Shown here piece by piece: positions 48,090 to 59,900 of a DNA stretch of 64,000 nucleotides. This stretch comes from Triglochin maritima. Lineage: Eukaryota; Streptophyta; Magnoliopsida; Alismatales; Juncaginaceae. The DNA lies in contig OY821779.1 of the NCBI GenBank assembly GCA_963682175.1, positions 5,096,501 to 5,160,500 on the forward strand. The letters run 5' to 3'. The position numbers and the translations under genes are program-made. Numbering within the stretch: the first letter of the stretch is position 1; every line of letters begins with the position of its first letter. The notes under the pieces were generated by a model, which was not told the origin of the DNA, ran no database searches, and was given only the letters and a program-made list of their open reading frames with translations.

Positions 48090-50162
48090 AAGTAACACTT
48101 CGATGTCAATTGGGACAATTACCTTTTGAGTACTTAGGCATACCTCTATAACACACTAACGACAAACTTACATCATGGGACCCCATCATCAACAAAAAAG
48201 AAAACAAAATTGGTAGTTGGTGCACAAAAAAATTATCCATAGGAGGTAAATTGACCATGATCAATGCAATAAAACCTCAAGTGCCTCCTACTTCCTTAGC
48301 TTCCGAAAGATACCAATCAGAGTGGTTAAAAAAATTGACAAGCTTCAAAAGAACTTCCTATGGAACAACTCCACATAAAATTCCAAAGTGAAAACTTGGT
48401 GAATTGGAAGCGATGTTGTCGACCCAAAAAATTCGAGGTTTGGGAGTCTTAGACCTCAAGGCATACAACCTTTGCCTCAAAGTTGAAGAAATCTGGGACA
48501 TCCTAACTAGAAATAATGGACTCTGTCAGAACATCATCCTAGCAAAATACCAACACAATGCCCTCGGGGGCGGACCCAAAACAATATGGAGGGGTGAACG
48601 CCCTTTAAAATATATATCAATCAAAAACTAATATAATAATTAAGAAAGTTTTTAAGTTTTTATATTAACTTTAAACATGTTTGTTATTAAAGTAATCCTA
48701 CGAGGTTTCATGCTTTAAAATCACTAATGGTTTATGATGAGGTTTATAAAAAAAATTAAGGAGATAATATGTAATGTAAATGTAGTGTGTGGTTTTTGAC
48801 TTTGTATAACACACTCTAGAATAATCTAACATCAAAAATCACAAATGGTTTGATGAAATTTCTAAGTGTTTAACTCTTTACTCAATGTTTGAATTGATCA
48901 CACACTCATAAGTCACATTGTGTTTGGTTGGCAGCTTGGTTACATATCGATTTTGTTAAATATCCCGTATCAAATCAATTCTCTAGCATGAGTACTTGCT
49001 TACGCGTGTCCACGTCTGGATCCACCCCCGAATGCCCATAACCTTGAACTCATACCTGCTTCCAAAACAACGTTATCCCCTTCCTTAGGGACCTCGTGGA
49101 GTGGATCCTACTGTTGTGTAGATTTAGCAATATTTGCCTCAAAAGTGGAACAAACGCAATTTTTTGGTGGGATTCGTGGTTTGATGGGCTTATCCTCACC
49201 GAGGAATGGGACGACATGTACTGAATATGCAAAAATAGTATGATCATTGTAGCAACTTTCTTTGCTGAAACACCTTGGGACGCTACATGGATTAAGAAGA
49301 GGTTCAAAGCGAATCTAGATGACAATCGACACAAGAGGCTTTACCAGAGCTACCTATCCTTCTCCCCAACCGAGGGAGAGGATATTAGGAAATGGAAACC
49401 CCACAAGAAGGGCAGATTCACGACGATTTTTTTGTACTTCTTCATAATTAACGGGGGTATCAAGTACCCTATCATGAACGAGATTTGGAAATCAACCCGT
49501 CCACCAAAGGTTTGAGTCTTTTCTTGGCTTTTGGCTGAGAATGGACTTTTAACTAGAGATAATCTTATAAAGAAAAAGATTAACATCAACCCCAGCCTTC
49601 ACAACGAAATGATTATTTAACGTGTTAAGATCGTGAAGGTGGAAGTTGGTTAGAAGGAATAACCGAATTTGGTGGGAGAGAAAAACTTATCTCTCCTCTC
49701 CACCACCTCTCTTATTTATATGGTAAATGTGGATAACCGGTTACAAGATATCCGATTACCGGAATACAAAACATCTAATTGGGTCCAAAGAGTTATATAG
49801 ATAATTATACATATAGCAATGTTATATATATAGCTCATTATAACCATCTATTTTTTGAGTGTGACCTAGCGAACCAATTATGGGAGATAACCATTCTCGT
49901 AGACTTAAACATGATACAAGAAAATAGTACGTATAACCTTAAGATCTAACGTTCAAAATCTCCTCGATTTAGGAATGCGAACTTGTAATACACTAATAAT
50001 TGTTTTCTTTTGGGTTTGGTGGTCGAGAGGAATAATCGCATCTTTCGGCAATTACAACATAGGATTGATAAATGTTTTAAACTAACCATCCTTTGGACAG
50101 GAGCACACAAGCGCCTTGGGGGATAATCTGGAGTAAACAACAACAACCAAACACGGTCGAAC
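48090..50162 (+). pseudogene. Decayed L1-type LINE (reverse transcriptase C-terminus and zf-RVT)
   Basis: Conceptual translation with stops and frameshifts gives L1 landmarks in order. LGQLPFEYLGIPL is near 48108. WDPIINKKENKIGSW and KLSIGGKLTMINAI are near 48180-48270. IRGLGVLDLKAYN is at 48430-48475. WWDSWFDGL is near 49160. WKPHKKGRFTT with IKYPIMNEIWKS and PPKV are at 49390-49510. FSWLLAENGLLTRDNL and then HLFFECDLANQLWE are near 49840. LGLVVERNNRIFRQL is near 50010. These are the end of the reverse transcriptase and the reverse-transcriptase zinc-binding region. It is dead: several stops, and AT-rich insertions near 48600-49000 and 49620-49830. The L1 sequence is interrupted at 50163 by a solo LTR and may resume at 52297. 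Confidence 0.8.
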
Positions 50163-52296
50163 TGTAACATCCCGAAACAGCGGAAATTTAAAAATCATTA
50201 ATAAGACATCAGAGACCAATAATCAAAGACGTGATTGTTACATATCATCAAATATATAAGTGGTGCACCATATTACATCAGAGTTTGTCAAAACGATACA
50301 TGATTACAACAACACAACAAAGGGAGACAAAAGTAATCATGTCGACCTCAGTGGTCCGAAAGAGAGGATCCGATCCCAAGATGCGCGCGCCCGCTGATCA
50401 CCACCCAACTGGACCTACTGCGGTCCTGAAAAAGATGTAACAACAATGCCTGAGTTTCCATAAGGAAACCCAATATGCCAAGCTCACCTATATGCATGCA
50501 GTAGTACAAATGAACCTATCATACTAGTAGCATGTCATGTCATCAACAGTAAGGAAAACAGTTTCCCCGAAGGGTAACACAGGACATCAGTCCGACAATC
50601 ATCATCGGGTCTCCCAAGGAGACCTACCGTAGGCACATACGGTATAATGGAACATGTCGTGACACTCCCCACACGCGACTACACTAATCATGGGGTTCGA
50701 CAAGGAACATCCGCCAAGTCCGCGCAATAAGAAACATATATGTAACTTCGTGGTCGAAACCACATCAACGGAGTCGTCGCTCGGTCAGTCCATCAATCAT
50801 CATCTCAGTAGGTGTCCATCTGAGGAACATAGCCGGAACAACATCATCCCATCAATCATCATCGCCGGAACAGTATCGGCGGCATCACCGGAACAACATC
50901 GGTGGTCCATCAATACGTCCGGTACAACATCGGACGGGTCCAGACCGAAGTCTGTCAGGTCAGCAGGCTCCACGAGCCGCAAACACCAACCGCGCCGCTA
51001 TGAAAGCAGGGCAGCGACCTCCGTAGCCATCCAGGCCGGTAGTCACCTCACCCAACGACAGTTGCGTGCTCGCACAATCATCATACATTGGGATCCGTGA
51101 TCCCTCAGGCCTGCTACTCTACAATGAGTCCAATCAATCCATCACATTAAGTCACGATCCATACATGGAGGTGACATGTCCCGAACACCCACACTCTTCC
51201 ACACGGCGGTCCCTGGGCAGGCACGCGTACGTGCCCACCGTCACCTCCCGGCTCACGCACAAGGGGAGGACACGGGTTTCCGTGGACAGAGTTGACATTC
51301 AAAAAGGGACCAGGAATTCAGTCCCGTGCAAAAACGGTCGACCGAAGAGACAACCCGGTCGACCGTTTCCTCAAGGGAATCGGTCGACCGAAAGTCTGCA
51401 AAAGTCGAACTCCTTGCGCAAAACTTAAGTCCCAACGGTCAAACAGAGATCTAAAACTGGTCGACCGATATGAGGTCAAAATCCAGAGTCTGATCAACAT
51501 CAATTCAAACTATCGGTCGACTGACTCAGGGGTCTCGGTGGACCAAAAACTACCAGGGCATCCTAGCAGTTCTAAGTCATATAACGGTCGAACACAATCA
51601 TAACAACGGTCGAACAATCATGCATAATACTCCAGTACACTTAAGTTCCGGTCGAACGAACCCAAGGACCCGGTCGACCGAAAAACAACAGGCAATCCCA
51701 ACTCACCAGCAAAATGCACTACTGGTCGACCGCCACAAGGTATCGTTCGACCGGTGAAGGTTAAAGTCGGGTAAAAACACTACATCGGTCGACTGCCCGA
51801 AGGAACCCGGTCGACCGTTGGTCGTCTTCAACCTCGCGTCAGCCGATGATTTACGCAACCACGTCGCCGGAGAGATCTCCGACCTCCCCCGACCGACCAA
51901 CAAAACCCTCCCACGAGGGTGAGCAACAACATAACATACTAAGAACCGGCATACCTTCCCGAAACGACGAAACTCGTCGGAGTCTCGCTCGCGCACGTCG
52001 CCTCCGGAGACCTCCTCGCGCGCCCACCTCCGCACCCCTCACGCCACCGGAAACTCCTCCTCCTTCGCTGCTCGCCGGACCACGGAAAGAAGAGAGTGAG
52101 AGAGAGCAAGTGTGAGGGAGAGAGAGAGAGATATTTTAGCTTTTAAACCAAAACCCAAAACCACCCATCACCTCACCTCCCCTACATATCACCCTACACC
52201 TTCCCTTCCCATGCACCCACTGTTCACCTCCACTTCCCCATGCTAAACCTCCTTCCTAAACACCCTTATCTCCTAATCATGGTTAGGGACATAACA
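50163..52296 (-). mobile_element. Palindrome-rich solo LTR, copy 2 (~2.1 kb)
   Basis: On the minus strand the element starts TGTTATGTCCC and ends GGGATGTTACA, a TG...CA LTR with inverted similarity at its tips. It shares ordered blocks with 37085-38349, such as CCCACCGTCACCTCC (51234-51248), GAGGATCCGATCCC (50364-50377) and a CCTGAGTTTCCATAAGGAAA block near 50451. From about 51335 to 51830 the word CGGTCGACCG or a close variant occurs about every 35 bp; perfect copies are at 51335, 51356, 51381, 51671 and 51808. A CT/GA-rich leader lies near 52080-52130. No internal retroviral-type genes are present, so a solo LTR is inferred. A clear 5-bp target duplication was not seen. It splits the L1 LINE. 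Confidence 0.65.
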
Positions 52297-52500
52297 ACCG
52301 GTGACGGCTGGCTCATCCCGCTTCAACTCGATCACCACCCGCATTGCAACAAACACCAATCTGGACGAGTGTTGTGATCTAGTGTAATTGGATCACAGCC
52401 CTTACTACATTACACACTTTTGTATTAGGTGGTCGTGGTCGTGGTTCATGACCCCCTAAACTTGCTTTTATATTAATAATAAAAATAAAAAACTGATACG
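52297..52500 (+). pseudogene. Probable 3' remnant of the interrupted L1 LINE
   Basis: After the LTR the sequence includes a frame resembling an L1 C-terminal tail (near 52415-52470) followed by an A/T-rich AATAATAAAAATAAAAAACTG stretch, which could be the LINE tail. Evidence is contextual only. Confidence 0.3.
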
Positions 52501-52590
52501 TTGAGACAGGAGCAAATTAATAAGTAGGTGGACTTCTGCATTTATATAGATATTGATCTTTTCCAGAAAATATGAAAGGCCACCTAGAGG

Positions 52591-52930
52591 AGTATCAATT
52601 GCCTCACGGTTGAGGTGATAAAAAAATACATGAGCTTGTTGACAAATTTAAGGAACGTAACATGAGTACAAATTTCCTCATAATTGAGGTGATAAAATAT
52701 CTCGGCGCATCCAGAAATTTTAATTAAGCATATCCAAGTATCAATTTTCTCGTAATTTAGGCGATAAAATACATGGACATATATGTCGACAAATTTAAGG
52801 AACGTTACCCAAGTATCAATTTCCTCTCAATTGAGGCGATAAAATACATCGGCCTATCCAGAAATTTGTAATACAGCACACTCAAGTATCAATTTCCTCG
52901 TAATTGAGACGATAAAATACATGGGCACGT
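52591..52930. repeat. Five-unit ~74-bp tandem array with alternating dimer order
   Basis: Units starting AGTATCAATTTCCTC-like begin at 52591, 52665, 52737, 52812 and 52885, each followed by TTGAGGCGATAAAATACAT-like sequence. The second halves alternate. GACAAATTTAAGGAACGT is in units 1 and 3, and ATCCAGAAATTT-like sequence is in units 2 and 4. The array is therefore built from ~148-bp dimers. Confidence 0.88.
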
Positions 52931-55730
52931 CGAAAGAATATAGAGGGAAATTGAGACGGATGCCTAAAAAGAAAGATATAGAGCTCAACCAACGACGAAC
53001 GTTTATTTTGGGCTCAGCTTCTTTCTGGTAGTGTCCAGTCAACTTATGAAAAGAGTTTGCAATTTGGGCTTGCATCTGAAATCTAGCAATTTTTCTTCTA
53101 AACTTTCAGCAACGACTCAACCATGCAAGTTTTGGCGGTTTCTCTCGCCCCCTCTTCATCCGAAGTTAATTTAATCAGTTTCATAAAAAGTTTGTTACCA
53201 CAAACTAAAGTAATATATAGTTATATACCACCATATCATATGACAATTACATCGTGCATTCGAGTATACGCCTCCTATCTTTGTAGTTTGTACTCGAGTC
53301 TACACCTTTCTCAAGTTAGTCAACAACAAGTCAGTTTGATAATTTCAGCCTTACGAAGGTGTGTGTCCTTTTTTGATTGTGTGATCACTAGTGAATTTGG
53401 ATTGCTTGTACATCATGTGCCTAGACTTTCGTTTTGTCTCCATCCAAAGCTACTCTGTTGATATAGGTAATTAAAGAGACATACTATTTACATGCGGTAG
53501 AAATAAAGAGACATACTATTAACATGTCGTAGAAATAAGAAAGATACGTACTACTACTATGTACGTTCTTCTACCAGATAACATCCTGAGTCTAGTTGAA
53601 GATGTATATCAAAGGAAAATAACACAAGAGATCTCCTAATCAAGTATTGGCCCACAGTGGTGTTAATTCTTTTCAGATTCCATAATCTGCTTTACTTTAT
53701 CATGTAGTAAATAGGGTAGCTTTATAATGGGAAAGAATGCATGAAAGATACAATAAATCAAAGCACATGTGAATCTCATTCCCCCAAAAAGTGATGCTTA
53801 TAACTTTATTAGGTCTAAATCAAAATGAAAGAAGATCATTAAAGATGATACTGGAGAAACCACCTCAAGGAACCAAATTTCTAAGACATTTCTTGAACGT
53901 GGAAGTTACTTTCAGTACTTATTTTAGTGCCAAAGAATTCTTGTTGGGTGTTTCCATTGCAAAGATCTTTTGCTGTTACATCTGGAGCAGCCAGAATATA
54001 AAGAACTTTGATTTGTCGCCTAAGAAATTACTGGTGCATTCAATTACCAACATGTAGCTCTCGATTATTGGAGTTGGTAGGAATCGATGCTTTGTTGCTA
54101 AGTTTGTCTTGTGGGTCCAATGTCTTCAATCTGTCGCAAGCCCTTTTTTTTCTCCGTATAAAACTTTTGTGGACAACTTGGTGTACTTAATTCACAGATG
54201 TTCCGATGATTACTCGTATTTTTGTATCTCATCTACATTTTGCACCTTCCGCATTTGAGTGTGGATCACCTTGAGCCGCCTTGCCGCCCCCACATTTTCT
54301 TCAAAATGCAGTGAAACAATCTCCTCAGTCGACCTTGAGGTGAACTCATTTGGTATCTTATTGGAACTATAATTGAAGTTTTGCAGAAAGAAAACTAGGG
54401 AAAATAAATGTTGTATATTAGTTACAATAATGTACATTATTTTCTCGTACTCTTTTTTAGCCTAGATGAACCTTCATTTCAAAGCCAAGCAGGATACGTG
54501 CATTAACCAATTCCCACTGTTGATGCTAATATAGATATATGCGCTATCGCTAATAGATACTTATAGATAGAGGTTGCCACGAATTTCTGTTCTTCACGTC
54601 CAAATCTGACAAGTAGGTATACCTGCATCCACCAAAGAAGAATTTTTTATGTGGTTAATTTCACAACAGCTAATAATTTATTATGAAGTCTACCGATTCA
54701 TAATTAGTGTTTGAATTGTTCTTTGCTGGAACACTTCGGGCCGAGGATCCAATACTAAATTGAAGAGCTTGGACCTAACTGAGATACTTTTAGCATAATT
54801 TTGATTGATAATTTAAAGAACTTAAAGAGACAACCAACTAAATGATATGACTAAACTGTTTTCATGTGATAAAATAACGTGTGGGTTCCAAACTACATGC
54901 CCTCTGTGAAGGTGTTTGTTGATTTTCATTTTCATTTTTTAAAATGGTGCGTTTGAAGGTGGAGGAGGAAGCGAATTTGATTTTTAATTCGTTCTATTTT
55001 TCTACCAAAAAATGTATTTTCGCATGTGAAAATGATGAACAACCAACAATGTTAATGTTTTGTTTTAGAAAAAAAACTAAACCCTGTGCTAATCGTGACG
55101 CGCGAGTGGTAATATTTTATTATTATTTAGAATTATGGAAAAATTACATTTGAAATGTCCCGAGAAATGGAGAACGACATGAGTCCATGACCCGTAAAGT
55201 ACTCATTATATTAATTATCAGAAGATAATCGTGTTTTTTTGTTTCTTATGTCTTGGATCTTGGATAAAATAAAATCTAGTTTTCAATACCAGTAATTAAA
55301 AAAATCACATGTATTAAACTATAAAAATGTTGAAATATTGAAGTTAAGGCGCTGCACTATTTCGGTTTTTTTTCTACGTAATATACCCAACAGCAAAAAC
55401 TACTATTTTATTGAAGGCTAGATAAGACAAGTAAACAGACGTTTAAAATATTAAAATACTTCAATTCGGGAAAAAAAACAAATACAATTAAAACACGTCA
55501 AAACTGTGAACAGGCGGACACGGAAAGCGACATGCCCGTCTCTACCAAAGACCCAATCAGACACCACACAACGACCATTCTTTAAATATAAATGTAGTTG
55601 TTAAATACCATTATATACTACGAATATTTTGACATGCAATTCACAGGTAGAGTCGTGATTCCAAATTAGAAGTAGTTTGGTGACATTTTCACTATGTCAA
55701 CTATATAAAATCAGAACTCGCATCTCAACT
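52931..55730. other. Intergenic DNA without a supported gene
   Basis: Frames at 53123-53461 and 53791-54057 lack recognisable motifs or exon context. A degraded gene cannot be excluded around 53790-54190, where composition is slightly more protein-like. Nothing firmer can be said. Confidence 0.4.
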
Positions 55731-55734
55731 ACAG

Positions 55735-56135
55735 CTAACAATCTGTGTCATGTTGCGCATTAATCGTGTCATAGGTATGTATACCCCTCGTACCCTGATC
55801 CATATCCGATCCACTTAACAATCGTGTTACTGAACCCTATTCATATTGCAACACATTTAATACATATAACAATAATCATAAAACATAGTTTATAGCTCAC
55901 CAATTGCATAAAGTTCAAAAAACACAACAAAATGTTATTGATCATATTTTGTACACCCAAGTAGGCAAGTACGCGATCAATTATCTTCCACTATCGTGTT
56001 AGTCGTGCTTGTTATTAATTGTGTTATAATCTCATACTTTTTATTATCAGTAGTGTTATAATTTTCTAATTCGTATCCACTAACTTCAAGTCGTATAATA
56101 ATGTTATATTTATTAATTGAACACCCTGAGAGCAA
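55735..56135. mobile_element. Decayed relative of the ATCGTGTT hAT-like element
   Basis: CATATCCGATCCACTTAACAATCGTGTTAC and similar words (quoted in parts: CATATCCGATCC, AACAATCGTGTTAC) match the element at 43855-44391 in order. The right edge TTAATTGAACACCCTGA corresponds to its AATTGACAGTCCTA edge. No intact termini remain. Confidence 0.4.
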
Positions 56136-56934
56136 CACTTATCCTTGCAACTCTCAATAACCATATATGCATTTAATAAATTTGAAAAAATACATTCGTC
56201 GTCTGATAAGTTCTCTTTAGCAAATGACAAGAGAAATCTCTCATTTTAACTTCCAAACTTTGGGGAGCCACCACATTTAGGAATTAGAGTTGGTTACTTT
56301 TCGTTGATAAATCACTAAGAACACTTCATATATGAAAATTCAATATCTACGTCGTTCTATTTGCATATGAATCTACATCGGTCTATTTGAATATAAATGA
56401 CGTCATTCAGTTGTGTATGATTGGTTTGTAAGAAAACTCGAGAAACTAATAGAAATAATATTTTTGAGATGAGTTTCAGTCAATTGGTTTGAAAAACTTA
56501 AAAAGTCTATAAAGTGAAATTCACGGATTCAAGAACTTTAAAAATTAGTGAATTCATCTGCTTTAGTTAAAAATCAGAAGATACTCAATTATCCCAAACG
56601 TAGGAATAAACAATCTACATGAATAGATTCATTAATTTTATTTTTATCAAAATATATTTTTTTATACAAAATATAAGGATTAGATTTTTAGATTTTATAA
56701 CTTTCTTCGAACCAATCATAGTCATGGTGGTTGATACTAGGCGTACACGTGTCTCTCTTAGGACCCTTCCGTAATTCCACGGAAAACCAGGGGTAAATCC
56801 GCAACCCAACTCCACAGTTCCACTCCGACAACAAAAATCGAGTGGTAGCGTCGGAACGCGAGAAAAAGAAAGAGACACTTCCCAGTTCCCACAGCGTTTC
56901 GCCACTCTTTCCCTTCCATCTCCAAACCCCAACC

Positions 56935-59900
56935 ATGCCATTCCCCTCCTCCGCCACCGCTTTTCTCCTCCTCCTCTTCTCCCTAGCCTCCGCCGCTTCC
57001 TTCGGTACTCTCGCTCGAAGCCCCTGTTTCCGTTTGGCTTCCGTAGTTGTTGTTTTTTTGCATTTTTCTTGGAAAGGTTTTGCCGTCACTGTTTTCTTTC
57101 CGGCGTTTGTTTGGTCTTCTAAAATGGGTTTGTTTCGTATCCGTGAAAAAGTTGTCTTTTTTTTCTTCTTCTCTATAAATGCTTTGAAGTAATTGTTTTC
57201 GGGGGTTTGTTTGGGTTTTTCGAGTGGGCTTTGTTCTGTTTTAGTGGAAAAGTTGTATATTTTCTTTTTCTTAAAAATGCTTTGCGGTCACTGTTTTTTC
57301 TTCTTCTTATTTTCGGGAGTTTGTTTGGTTTTCTCAAGCGGGTTCTGTTTCGTAAAATTGAAAAAGTGATTTTTTTTTTGTTTTCTCGATTGGGTTTTGT
57401 CTAATTTCTGTGTAAAAAGTTGTCCTTTTCTCTGCGAAATGTTCTTCGGGTTGGAGGTTTGAGAGTTTGGATTTTGGGAGGAGTGGACGGAGTGGGTTTG
57501 GTTGGTGGTTTTGCTCGTATTGTTCTTCTCATGACCCCAAAATCTCGGCTTTAACTGGTATGATTTGTTTCCTTATTTTTCGAGGTTTTTTGGATTTTTT
57601 AATGCGTGGTTAATGTTGATATTTTTGCAAAGTTGTGTTTTTGGCAATATTGTAATATTTGTTTGGGCTTAAAAACATAAATTTCCCGTGATTTGTTGGA
57701 ATATTGTAATCTTGTTTTAATTTGACATCTCATTTTAAGGATTCCATGTAAACTAATCTTATTTCGTCGTTATTTAAAATTGCCACTCGATTCTACCACG
57801 AGCATTGAAATCTGTACTTTGTTGTGTTTTGATTAATGGAAATGGTGTTTTACGAGGTTCTCTCTTATTTCAGTTGATAGTAGTGACGCTGGGTTGCTTG
57901 CTTTCAGAAGGTCGCTTGCCGATGCAGCAAATGCTCCTCTTGGTCAGCCTCCAATAGAGAACAGCTCGTTCGTGTTGGCCGCTCACAGGACTCATCGGAG
58001 AAACCCTTTGGATGGATTCAAGCGTTATACGGGCGGATGGAATATCAGCGAAACTAATTACTGGGCTGTGAGTGTTTCCGTAACCCCACTGTATCTGAGA
58101 CAGCCTTTGCGTATACATTAGAACTTTCTTGTTTGTGCTCAACCAATCTTAATTTTTATTATGGACTTTTGCTGGGTGTAGTCTGTTGGTTTTAGTGCAG
58201 CCCCATTTTTCATCATCGCTGCTGTGTGGTTCGTGGGCTTTGGGTTGGCCTTGTTGCTTATGTGTTGCTACTATTGCTGTTGTGCTCGGAGGAGCTACTC
58301 CTATTCTCGCACGGCATATGCGTGCTCGCTTGTACTCCTCATTCTGTTCACTATAGCTGCCATGTGAGTTTTAGCTTGTTTACCCACTACCCAATGGCTT
58401 TGTTTAGATAGTCTTGTGTGACATTTAATTCTTCCTTTCATTTATTTTATGATCTGCAGAATCGGTTGCATTTTCTTATATATCGGCCAGGGGAAATTTA
58501 ATGATAGTACTGGAAGCACTCTAAACCACGTTGTTGGTATAGCGGATTTAACAGTAGAAAACCTCAGGAATTATTCAGATCATCTTTCAGATGCTAAGAA
58601 GGTCCGAGTAAGGCAGTTCTTCCTCTCATCTGAAGACCAAAACAAAATCGATGAAATTGAAAAGAAGCTCAATACATCTGCTAACGAACTCTCTTCCCGT
58701 ACAAATACGAATTCAAAGAGAATAAGGAACGTATTGGACATCGTGTAAGTAATGGGTTATGAGATCAACTTCTTAGTAGTTTTTCTGTACATACATTTAT
58801 TATTCATTTTTTTGTTGACCTTAAGTGCCTATCAATGCATTGCACAGAAGGATGCTATTGATTGTGATTGCTGCTGTAATGCTACTCTTGACATTTCTTG
58901 GATTTCGTAAGCTCCCGAGTTATCTATTCGAAATCTTTAGTTGCTATAAGAACATCTTTATATTGCTTCATTTTATTCCTGAATGTTTTTGCTTCTGCAG
59001 TTGTCTCCATATTTGGGCTACAAGCTATTGTATATGCGTAAGTGAAATTGACTTGTAATTCAATTCCCTTTTTCATTTGGTAAATATAGAATTTCATAAT
59101 CAAAGCTCAGCAAACTTACGGGTTGGTTGGTTGCAGCTTTGTTATCATCGGATGGATCCTTATTGCTGCTACCTTTATCGTCAGTGGTGTTTTCCTCCTG
59201 TTGCATAAGTAAGTACCACAGGGATATGTCTTTACCTTATTTTTTCTTTCATTTAGTAAGCATAGCTGTCCATTTCATCAGTAAAGCTGTCAGTAAATCA
59301 GTAAGTTTGGGATTGAAAGGCTTTGTTGTTGCTATCCGAAGCTCATGAATTGCGGGGTCTAGGCATTTGTCAATGTTTTCAGTTGAGTTACGTACAACAA
59401 CAAAGCCTTTTATCTCAAACTAGTTGGGGTAGACTAGAAATGAGATTCTAAGGAATCACAGTTCATGCACGTGAATCGTCTTCTTCCACGTGTTTCTATT
59501 TAATGCAAATTCTCGAGGAACATTCCAATCTTTTAAATCTCTTTTGACCGTTTCCTTCCAAGTCAATCGTGGTCTGCCTCTTCCTCTTCTTATGTCTTCG
59601 ATCTGATTCAATACCCATCTTCTTATATGTGCCTCCATATGTCTTCTTTGTACATGTTCATACCATTTCAGTCTGTGTTGGATAACTTTCTCTTCTATTG
59701 GGGCAACTCCAACTCTCTCACAAATGTCTTCATTTCTAATCCGATCTATTCGCATATGGTCACACATTCACCTCAACATCCTCATTTCAGATCCACCTAT
59801 CTTTTGTATATGTTGTCTTTTAGTGTCTCAACATTTCGCACCATATAGCATTGTAGGTCTTATTGCAGTTCTATAAAACTTTCCTTTTAACTTAAGAGGA

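Noticed and set aside
50690..51603. Several 100-140-codon frames inside the solo LTR
   Set aside because: The region is homologous to a non-coding LTR copy and the frames are not shared between the two copies.
52591..52930. Regular repeat spacing that could recall a CRISPR array
   Set aside because: Units are contiguous ~74-bp tandem repeats without unique spacers, in a plant nuclear genome.
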